From positions 326,434 to 390,433 of the forward strand of contig NMRA01000150.1 in NCBI GenBank assembly GCA_002633005.1: a DNA stretch of 64,000 bases. Reading direction: 5' to 3'. Shown here in pieces: positions 1-12,100 of the stretch. A program made the translations under genes and the position numbers. The DNA comes from Phoronis australis (taxonomy: Eukaryota; Phoronida; Phoronidae). Position 1 is the stretch's first letter. Each line of letters starts with the position of its first letter. The notes under the pieces are model-generated. The model made no database searches. It was not told where the DNA came from and was given only the letters and a program-made list of their open reading frames with translations.

Positions 1-37
1 TGAGAGGAACACTTTGCAAAATGAAAGCTCCACCTAC

Positions 38-190
38 CAGCCTAGCAAAGTCCACAACAGGTTCATCACAGGCGACCTCATGTAACAACTTGAGACTGGG
101 TAGATCCCAGGTTTGAATAACATCATACTGCTGACCATGACAAGTAGTGACCAGACAGTTGTATGCTCTGTTCTGCTCAATGTGAACAAT
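38..190 (-). CDS. WD40 gene coding exon 15 (last in window)
   Basis: Codes for IVHIEQNRAYNCLVTTCHGQ then QYDVIQTWDLPSLKLLHEVA and CDEPVVDFARL, a further WD blade. Acceptor CTTACAG, donor GTAGGT. The gene continues to the left of the window. Confidence 0.87.
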
Positions 191-3100
191 CTGTAAGAAC
201 ATTGAACATCAAATTGTGTCATTGAAAATGGAAAATGTCACAGATCAATCTCCAGATGCATTGTCTTCGTGGCAATGAAACATGAACAAACCATCACTCC
301 ATTAGACAGATACTCTTCAACTTTATACTTAAGTAAATGAAGTGATTTCAACATCACTGACTGAGATGATGAAATATGATATTGCTGTCTACAACTTACA
401 TACAGTACGTACTGCTGCCTACAACTTACATACTGTAAGTACTGCTGTCTACGACTTACATATTGTAAGAACTGCTGTCTACAACTTACAAAATGTAAGT
501 ACTGCTGTCTACAACTTACATACTGTAAGAACAACTGTCTACCACTTACATACTGTAAGTACTGCTGTCTACAACTTACATACAGTACGTACTGCTGTCT
601 ACAACTTATGTACTGTAAGTACTGCTGTCTACGACTTACATACTGTAAGTACTGCTGTCTACAACTTACATACTGTCTGTAAGAATTGCTGTCTAGCACT
701 TACATACTAGTTACTTTAAGTACACACCGTGTTGGTAATGAGTCGTTTTTGCAAACTTATTGCATTTTGTTTGCTAAATTGCCAGAAATTTGATTTCAAT
801 ATGTATTTTTCCACAAACAACTTAATTCTATAATTCTGGATCACATTACCGCTGCACGTGCACCTGACTTACACTATCTTTGTTGGCTTTGAATTCCATG
901 TACTTCTTGCCCTTGATGTATGGATCCAGGAATAAGATCCGACCATCCTGTAAACAGCACATCAATGACCTCACAAGTCAGCGACATTACAAATTAAGCA
1001 TCCAATGCGATGAAATGTTTAACCATATGTTAAGTGGGGTTGGGATGACAAACCGTACATTGAATCAAAAAGATAAAGCTGCCCCATACATTGCAATTCT
1101 GCCACTTGAAAAAACATCAATTTTAATTCTGTGATAACGGATTTTGAGAACCAGGGTAACATTCCATAGATCAAGTTTCTTCTGAGAAAAGTAAGATCTC
1201 GCAAACCTTGCAAAATCACGTGAGTGAAAGGCACTTGTTTTGCGAGTATGCTTGGGAGGTTGTTAGCCTATCCTAGCAAAATGCATGTAAACACAATGCT
1301 TCATATAGGGTTGGTATTATTTTTTGAGTGTAGAGTACTTTAAAGTAAGCATTCCTGATTCACATTCTCTTGTTGACACATCTCCATGAGTGATCTGTTC
1401 ACATCATTTCACAAGGTCTTGTATCAAAACTAGTAAGCAACTATTGAGCAGCAATTTGTCATGTCAAAGGTCAGTATACTCTATTCCAAACAAATAATTT
1501 GATACACCTATAGAACACAAATGAAAGTTTTACAGCACCAGTGTGTTGCAGTCATTTACAGCACCAGTGTGTGTCACTCATTTACAGCAGTCACACGGTG
1601 AAGACAAGGCTTTACAGCAGTAACACCGTGTAGTCAAGTTAAACAGTAGTCAAATGGTGTAGCGAAGACTTTATATTGCTACTAACCTTCAGACCAAGCA
1701 GAAGATATCTATCATTGACTGGGCAACACTCTCCCTCCTCCGTCCATACACACGCCGGTGAAGACAGACAACAGATAGACAGCACATCAACCGATAATTC
1801 TTCGCCGACAGCTGCCATCTCCGTCGCGCGGTGATTAAGGTGTGTAGACACCTGCTTCTTGGAATCCCTGCAAAAAATAAAAAGAGGCAATGAACTAGTT
1901 AGTGAGCATTGTTAGACCTAAAAGATTGGATTTCATTTGCCAGTTCCATGTTCACATGATAGCACAGCGGAAAAAGAGAGTAAATAATTGCTAAATCTGA
2001 ATACACGCCATATGGTAAGGGGCAAACGTCTGCTGTAACATTGAGAAACACTTCGGTGATGATTTTAACCATGCCTGTGAAATGAAACTGGGAAATACAT
2101 ATGGGTGAATTTAGAGAAGCACGAAAATACGTGAATATTGTTGTGGGTCAAAAAACAGGACATTCTGGTGCTGTGGCAGGACAAATGTTCAAACAGTGTG
2201 ACAGTCTTTATAATGTGGTGTGCACCAATATAGTAAAATATCATCTGCTTATAAATCACAGCACAGACAATGCTCAGCTTTGCTAATTTGCTACGGTGTG
2301 AACTGTGAAGCAAGGCTGACTACCAGCCTTACAGTCACTTGGTACGTTTGGGATGTCATGCATCACTACAATCAAATGTGAGCGTAAGGCAAACACATCA
2401 CGTTAGATATTTATGACACGATGACAAAATAGTAATAGAAAGGAGCCATTAAGCTACTTTGGAAAGAAATGAAGTCTTTCAACGGGCACAAAGCAACTTC
2501 AAGTAACAATGGCAAATTTCAGAGAATATCATTCTGTAAGTTGTAGTTCATCCGAGTGACTATCGGTTACCTACCTTAGTTTGTGTATGTGCCTTTTACC
2601 TAACAGAGACACTTTCAATTACTTTCTAACAGAGTGACTGTCTGTAACATATCTTTGTGACTACCATTTACCTAATGAGTGACTATCTGTATCTGAGTGA
2701 CAGCCTCTCACACTGCTCACAGAAAGCATGCAAACATTAACTGATGAACTTCTTCAAGCAAATTTTCACCAATTAACAGAAAAAAATTTTAATCAAACTT
2801 TCACCATTTGCTCAACTTTGAAAGTAATACATGCAAACTCCACATCTACGTAACAAAATGAAACTCAAGTGAAACGATAATAACAATGGTAAGACAACTC
2901 TCTCTCTCCACAAGGTACCGTGCTAAGAATGACTTTCTGATGCGACCGATCTTCATTATTCTTTTTGAGAGCAAACAACAAGTTTTTAAACTGTTCAAAC
3001 TGAAACAAACTCAATATTCTATCCAGAGTGATCTGGACTATTTATCAAACAACCTTGTAAATTAATCATTTATGGTGATTGTGCAAGCAAAACGCACAAC

Positions 3101-6100
3101 CACATGACAATGTTCACCAGTACAATCTCCCTATCTTCCAACAAACATTGATTCTATGCATTTTGCAAATTGGTTATTTTATCATAGAAATGCTTTTCCA
3201 ACGACTTTGTTGTACGTTTGCGTCATTTCTATATCAGTATTTCATTAGGGCGTTCTCCCAATCAGTGATGTTACCAGACACAGATCAATTGTGAATGTTT
3301 GATAAGATGTTGCTCCTTTGTTAGCAGACCAACTCAGTTTGTCTGGTATGACAACATGCAGGACAATAATATACAAGGCTTCAAAGGGTTACTGAAACCA
3401 AGCACATCCAGTAACAGAACAACAACAATGAATAAACGATGGTCATGTTTTCTGGGTTTGTCAATAACCACTCAGTATTCATTGCCATTGGGACTTGTTC
3501 CACAAAAGATTTAGCTTTAGTTGGGAGTGGACTCCAGCAACCATTATTAACTCTGAGAAGTCGAGACGCTCTCGAATAAACAAGTTGTTCCAACTGCTCA
3601 TTTTGTTGTGCTGTTGTTTAGAATAACTAAAGTATAGTTGTTGCACCTCACTATCGATCGAGTATGAACATGGCCAAACCCAGTGTATTGGTAATAAGTT
3701 CAGACAGAATAGATCGTCTTAACTTCAGTTGCAGTTGGGCAATATTGGTGATTCAAAAACTAAATGCAGTGAACATTTGATGAGGAATTCAGAATTGTTA
3801 TTGGTTTAGGTTCATACATGACTTAGCTTTTATCTTTAACAGCACAGCCACGGAAAGCTGCATACTAAGTTATCAGATTTGATCAACTATTGAACAAAAG
3901 AGATCTGTCCCTCCAACCATGAATATCAGAATGAAGTTAATCAGTCATATAAGCTACTGGCCATGCTGGTCAACTGCCCAACTAGTTTATTGCCATCTGA
4001 TCGAACAAGTTGGGGTTAACGGGAGAACGCCGTAAGAAAGTGGTTACGAAAAATTACAAAACTGTGAGTGAATGATAAGCAAAATTGTCACAGCTTTTAC
4101 TGTGAAATCAGAATCACTTGGTCACTATAAACTAATATGTACAGTTATGATAATTACAATGTTGACACCATGTCACGTAGTGCACTGTACAGATGTACGT
4201 TTTAAATTAGGTCAATATGCTGCAGTTAATTTGTAAACTGAAGGACCATTCATCAGATGGAACAAAAGTTAACAAAGAGGTTAGAGCCAGTAAGGTGTAC
4301 CATACCATGTAAGTTTTAGAACAAATCTTCAGGTGGAACTGTCAGTCATGACAGGGAAAAGACATTTTGTGTGTTTTCTTTTGGCCTGTACTCTAAAACA
4401 TTCTCAGTATTTATGTCACACAGAGGCAAAAATCAATTTCAATTTTTAATGACTCGTGAAAAATTTAGTAGAAACTCTTAAGTACTTTTTAAAATGCACT
4501 TTTCATAAAAAACACATTAAAGTAGAAAGTTAAATCTTTTGCCCCAGAAGTTGCGATTTTACTCATGACAGGTAAGATGTATAGAATCAGTATATTATTT
4601 TTCTCTTGCAATGTGACCAATGAAATACACTTGGCTGTTTAATTTCTCAAAATACTGAAAATCCCCCGGACATTCAGGGAGGCAAAATTCCCAGAAAAGT
4701 AAATAATATATGCAACCTTTGTTTAGTAAATGACAATCATGACAGCAAAAACAAATACCTCTTTGTAGACTTCATGTCCTGACTGATGTCAGTTTGTTTC
4801 ACTTCAAACTGCAGACGCGCCATCTCTTGGAGATCTTGAGTGTCCCAAACAGCCAGACGACAAGCAGGATCTGTTCTGTAGGTGGAAAGCAGGCATTAGT
4901 TTCTGACATGACCACCAGATGGAGCAGTCAACTGTAACATGCAGCACAAAGTTGCTCACAACAAATTAAACTATTTTGTAACAATAAAGTTTATGATCGC
5001 CATATTTCCCTGACATATTTTTAGAATCTTCAATCTTTCTCCTTTCAGAAATGTAATATGGTTGACAAAGCATAGTTTTTTTATTTGAGTTAGAGTTGAG
5101 GTCGTTTATTAAGGTCCTACATAACATTTAACAAACCTGCCTCAGACACGCAGTCATCACTGATTTGGTTAATAACTGGTTCCCGTATGAATTTCATAAA
5201 TGTGACACTGGTGTGCTGTCATGAAAAACTCAGACTATAACACATACATCCATCCATTCACATGAGAGTGTAACACATACATCCATCCATGTACATGAGA
5301 GTGTAACACATACATCCATCCATGTACATGAGAGTGTAACACATGCATCCATCCATGCACATGAGAGTGTAACACATACATCCATCCATGTACATGAGAG
5401 TGTAACACATACATCCATCCATGCACATGAGAGTGTAACACATACATCCATCCATGCACATGAGAGTGTAACACATACATCCATCCATGCACATGAGAGT
5501 GTAACACATACATCCATCCATGTACATGAGAGTGTAACACATACATCCATCCATGTACATGAGAGTGTAACACATACATCCATCCATACACATGAGACTA
5601 TAACACATACATCCATCCATGCACATGACAAGTCACATTCTATAGCATGTTGAGTTAATATTCTATGTGTGATAACAACATAGGCTAAATGAAGACAACT
5701 GATCTTCACTGACTGGACCAAATTAGCACTGTGTACTACTTTAACATCTAACCCTTTACCGGAAATGGCATAACACAACAGCCAACAATTATAGTCCTTT
5801 AAGGCATCCTGCATTTTGCGAACCAGTTTGATGGCCATTATTCAATGGAGAAAACTGGTTCTCAAAACGTGATACCCCTGTAAGTGACTATTACCCAATG
5901 GTTGAACATGTAAATCAAATAATTTGACAGGATGCGTTATCTAGTCAGCTATTGGCTTATCCTACCGGGCAGTGTAGAGCCAGAGCGTTCGACTGTCAAT
6001 CAATACATAGATGATACTAAGCTCCCTGTTGTAAGCGACAGCCTTCACCTGCTGTAGAGGGGAGATGGGGGGTGGAGGTAGGACGGTGGACAGGTTCTGG

Positions 6101-9100
6101 GCTGTCTTACGTGAAAACAGCCGAATACTGAAACCGTGGAAACAAGCTGTCAATTATAGAAGTTCACAAGACAATCCTCAAGTTCACAAACAACCTAGTG
6201 CTTCTAATCACTTGCAATACAACCAAGTTTCAGTTTTAACATAAATGATATGCATTTCAGTCACACTTATTTTTTAATTTGTATTTTCTGCACAGAACAA
6301 CCAGACACAGCATATTAAGTACTCATGCATTTCATTTGATTATAAAGAACTTGAAAAATTTAGAAGTTCAAAATAAAATTGCTAACATGCAAGGGATTAC
6401 AAACAAGAAAGCCATAAGTCAAAATGTTTCACCTATGTAGCAAAAGGTTAATTTCAAGCATTGCTCTTTGTTCATATAATAACAAATGAATGTACCTGCT
6501 GTCAAGGCCCAGAGTAAGAACGCGTGTCGTCTTGTCCTCAATAGTCCCTGAGCAGAGCTTCATCATGTTGAGACCACTACGAGACATACTCCAGAAGCTG
6601 TATTGGTAATTGAGGTTCCATATGGTAATTGATCTCACTGTGCTTACGTACATGAGACGATCGTCTGTGAGGCCCATCCACAATATACCATCAGCAGACA
6701 TAACAATACTGTAAAAGACAGTACACATGGTAAACTAAGTTAAATTACACGAAAGAATGAAACAACTTCAAAGGCACGTTGAAGAACTTTGTTTTGAAAA
6801 GAAATGTATCATGCAGTGGTTATGTTTAAAGACTGATTATAGCAAATTTGAGGTGAATTTGAGAACAACTTGGAGATTTAAGTTCGACACATATAAGTTT
6901 TCAGAAAATATAATAAAGGCAAAATAAACAGTGAGACTCAGTATATTCTGACAAATATAATGTGGTATGGTAGTAAAAGGATGTTCACAACACTGAGTTA
7001 CATTGTTCAAGAAGCATGCATGTGATAATAGTACCTACATATCTACCATCTACAGGGTCAAAAGCTTTCTGAAAATCAACACAAGAACACTGTTTAAATG
7101 TCAGTGGATAGTTTTCTATTCAAGCACAAGTCAAACATCAGGGTTCAATAGAATGTTGTACAATGATGACACAAAGAGACATATCAAACACTCAACCTCA
7201 TAACAAATGCAACGACTAACAACCAAGTAAGACTGATACATCCCAGATGTGTTTTTACACTGCACCAAACATACCTATAAACCTCTTGAAATGTATGGAG
7301 TGACCACATGCGTACTGTACCGTCCAGCGATGATGTCAGCACAAGAGACCCACAATCTGGATGAAGCATCATGTGAGTTATGGCACGAGAGTGACCTCTG
7401 AAGGTGTGAATATAACCACCAACGAGAGACCACACTTTAACTGAAATGTAACATGAGTATTTGGTTGAGTAAAGACCAGCAATAGAGAACAAGTGAAACA
7501 TTCCTTCCCAAAGAGAAGACATGAATCTGACACAACTATAAAAGCAGAATACAAGACAATATCCAAGTCACGAAATGAAAGATTTCATGTTTCATTTGTA
7601 TTGATAATTGTCAACATTAAGTAGTCTACAACATGTTTCAACGTGTAGCAGGCACAACTAGTTTGCCTGCATTTGTGACACATTTGAAGGGCAAGGAATT
7701 TGTCATTTACACTTGGTCTGCCTTCTTTTCTATCAATGTACAGGTAAGGTCCAAATACTCCAGCCATTATCATACAAAATGCTAAGCCAGAGGTGATGAT
7801 CATTCAAGATTTGTTTCCAGGCACACACAAAGTTAATTGAGCACTGAGAGTGGGTTCATAAACAACTCTGCCTATCATACAGTACACCACTACTTTTTGG
7901 AAAATCACACAAATTAATAATTCTACATATAATTCTACAAATATGTAGAACATAAAAAAGAAACCGAAATTGGTGTTTGAATCATAAAAATTTGCTCACT
8001 ATAACTGGGTTTATGCATATCAAAATTAAATTGAATTCCGCTGCTTCACTGAGAAGGAATCAAATTAGTCCACTCTCAATAATCTTCACGTGATCATTAG
8101 ACTTGTGCTATACGCATCACAAAAGATATGGAAAGGGGCTGTCTGAATTCGCTGGATAACGAGTTAATTCACACATATATTCCACAGAAATGACGCTTCA
8201 TGCCCATGGCATCTTTCAAAAACTTTTAATGACTTTGAAAAAAGGTGTCACCACTGCAAACAACACAGTTAACTATAGCCTACTGAACCTGAAAAGTCAG
8301 GTAAATGTTCACTTAAGGTACGGCAACTGAAAGTACTTTGTACTATAGAGAATGCCAGTCACTGAATTTCCCAAACATTTGTTGCCACAGTTGGTTTTCT
8401 GTTGATAAGAATGCTGCTAGTTGTTGTGCTTAAGTTGTGATGTAGACTTACTCTCAGAATCATGTGAGGAAGTGACAAGGAAGTTGGCTTCTTGTGAGTA
8501 GACACATCCACTGATGGACATGGAGTGAGCGCTGTAAGATAACAAACATAGATCTATGAACAACAGTCACAAACCACAAAGGTCCAATGACAAGCTACCA
8601 AGTTAACACAAACAGTGCTGTAAGAATGTCCACAAATAGTAGGACTCCTTAAGAAACTGATGAGGAGCCAATACGCAGCATAATGATGAGACAGTTAGCA
8701 CTCATCTGACTTGCATAAGCTTGCGTGATCTTTCTTATTCATGAGATTTTTGTTCACAAAACACAGTCGCGAACAACCCCCCTAGAGAGAACCAAGCTCT
8801 GCATGATCGAATGAGGAAGAAGTGACCAAAGCCCAACTTACTTCTTGAAGCTGAACAGCAAGTTACCATGGAGATCATACGCGTACAAGTCTGTGTCAGA
8901 ACAACAATACAGGTGTTGCATCACCTGGTCCAGTTCTACCTTCTTCACCCAGCTACCTCCAACATTGTTCAGCTCATACCTGTAACAAACATGTTGTTGA
9001 GTTTGTACATAGACTACACATTAGGATTATAGCGACATCTGTGGGACAGGGTAACACTGAATGACATCACAGTTGTTTAACATATAGCAAGGGTCAGGTC

Positions 9101-12100
9101 ACAGGGTGATGGAGTGCTACTGTTGTGTTCTCCACAACGCAAACAAATAAGTTGAATGTGCAAACCTAATTATACCTGGGTAACACACTGTATAACAGAC
9201 ACGCTCACAGTCAGCTGTAACATGTAGAACCAGCTCGTGGCATTCTATCTTTACCCAAAGTAAAAACTGGAAACAACTTAGTATTTACATTATAAACAAG
9301 TATATTTTATGGTGAGACTTAATGTTTTCCGCAACATTTTTATTTTAAAAAGTTTTGTCAGCACATCTTCTTCAAAGTGTAAAACACAGGAGTCAAAGAA
9401 TTATCCACTGATTGACTGTGCTTACTTAAGTCTAACCCACTGAGTGACTCTGCTTACTTAAGTCAAACCCACTGAGTGACTTTGCTTACTTAAGTCTAAC
9501 CCACTGAGTGACTCTGTGTACTTAAGTCTAACCCACTGAGTGACTCTGCTTACTTAAGTCTAACCCACTGAGTGACTCTGCTTACTTAAGTCTAACCCAC
9601 TGAGTGACTCTGCTTACTTAAGTCTAACCCACTGAGTGACTCTGCTTACTTAAGTCTAAGTTTGTAGTTGGCCATGGCTCTTATCTCCTTGAATGTCGAC
9701 TCTGCTGCCTGCTCAAATACCCACACCTTAGTGCCGTCAACGCCTCCCGTGATCAACTCGTCAGCGATAGGGTTGAACAACATGAATAGCACCGATCTCA
9801 TACCGGCACTCACTGAACATGTCTGTTCAAACTTGTCATTCAGTACCTGTGAACACATGAAGATTTGTGTGAATGCAATAAAGCAAATAATGAACTCAGC
9901 CCAGTCAATACTTAATCAATACTTAATCAGAAAAAGTTCAAATATGCTTCTCACACAATTGTCAACTTTCACAAAATACACACTCGAAAAAAATGTACAG
10001 TTCAAAGTTACTGACATTTAAGATTCATGTCCTATGTGTAACAACCAGACAGTTATGTGTTCAACAGCCAATCACCAGCAGTCCCTATAATCAACAGCCA
10101 ATTACCAGCAGTCTCTACAATGAACAGCCAATCACCAGGAGTCTCTATATTCAATGCTTGTTTGAGAGTATCCTTTCCTCACTCCCATGATCCTCCTCTT
10201 GGCAAGGCAGAGATTGGACACTAAGTCACTTACAAGTATTAGAGAGATCTGGCACTAAGTCACTTACAAGTATTAGACAGATCTGGCACTAAGTCACTTA
10301 CAAGTATTAGACAGATCTGGCACTAAGTCACTTACAAGTATTAGACAGATCTGGCACTAAGTCACTTAGTAACAGTTAAAAACCTGTCATCCAGTAACAA
10401 CATAAATCAATGGCTAGTATCGTGCAAAGCAAAGTTGGTTATGTCCAGCTAACTATAGGCAGAAATGGAACTTAATTTGCTCAAAAAAATTCATGTGTTG
10501 CATTTAATACATGCTTAGGCTTTGAAAGGATTTGGAACAAAAGTGATCAATACATGCATCTTTAAAACTATCAACAGTGATAACATCATGAAGAACTCAC
10601 AGTAATACAGACAAACAATGACATGTAATCGTGAACCACAAAATACATTCTGGTCAAACAGTGATCAAGGCAAATGACACGGGTTCTAAAAAAACTGGTA
10701 GTCTGGGTATCAATTTCCTTATATTCAAAACAACAAACAGCAAAACAGGGGCGATACTGGCAGACGTTCAATAAGATGATTTGTGTGATACTGGCAGACG
10801 TTCAAAAAGATTTGTAATTTTCAAAAGGCTAATGAGGTTACAACATGCAGGGATAGCACAACTCTTAAAACAAACATGCAGGGCTCCTCACTCGTCGACA
10901 ATCTATAAGTATAAGACACTACTTACTGTTGGATCAATAAAATCTGAGTAACTTAGTCTAAGTGATCTACTTGATGTGAAGTGACCGTGCACGTAATACT
11001 ATTTGGAGAGGGTGACAGGAAAATAGTGGTGAACTTTCTATTTTGCATCTACATGTTGGTGGTGATTTAAATGCAAATTTAATCAGGTATAAAATAAGTG
11101 AAGTTTGTGATGATTTCAATGCATATCTAATGCAGAAACAAACAAGTCAAATTGATGAAAATTTAAATGTACAAGTGAAAGTGGTGACGATTTAATACAT
11201 GAATATTTATTTTAATCAGGTATGTAACAAGTCAAATTATTACTAATATAATTTTTTAGAATGAACGTCACTGTTACTGTACAAAGTACATCAATATATG
11301 TCTAAGAAGGCATTAATGGCTATGAGAAACAGTTTTCACACACTTGGATTGGCTGAGGGTCACTTACGAGCAGGGGTATTTCATAAAATTCACTCGCATC
11401 AATTAGCTGAAAAATAGTTGGATTAAAACAAAACTGCTTCACAAAATGAAGACAGGTTACCTAGGCGACATTTACATTAGTAACTTTCAACACATTTCAG
11501 TGTAAAATAAGTTTATTCACAGTTCGAGTTACCAATGTCTAAACATTCAAACTGAAATTTATGGCAACACTTTCTTTGCTAAACTATTTGTTGTATAAAA
11601 TCACAAATAATTTCAAACATAAACATTCAAGCAAGTTCAAGGCAATAACTTGATAATGAAAATAACTGAAAATGTCAAAAAAGCATTTTAAGACTAAAAT
11701 AACAATAATGTGATAGTACTTAAACAAAATAAAGCATTGACTAGTGCAATTATAACATGGGCAATGGTGATGGATTGTGTAATATAAATATTGAGACATA
11801 ATGTAGCTTACTTTCAGTGTAAAGTCCTTGCCAAGAGCAAAGTAAACGTTGTGTTTACGAGCGTATACAATGTTAGTGATGAGGCGATACTCGTACTTGG
11901 GATACAACATGGCACGTCGAGCTGAAATGAGGAATAATACAATTTTGACAAAATGAAAACAACAGAGCAAACAATGACTGTCAGGGGTTCTACATGAAGC
12001 CTCGGTGCTGGGATGGAGACAGCTAAGTCATAATCCATGCCTTGATTAACACAACACTCGTCACCCCTATCAAATCTAGTGGACCCAGCCATGCCCAAGA

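Noticed and set aside
381-705. CRISPR array
   Set aside because: Regular 30-bp units without unique spacers in a eukaryotic intron; an ordinary minisatellite.
238-710. Open frames of 122-153 codons on both strands
   Set aside because: They exist only because the 30-bp minisatellite has a period divisible by 3.
5230-5838. 202-codon minus-strand frame rich in Cys, Trp and Met
   Set aside because: Translation of the 33-bp minisatellite in an intron; all three minus frames are open and no splice sites or family match support it.
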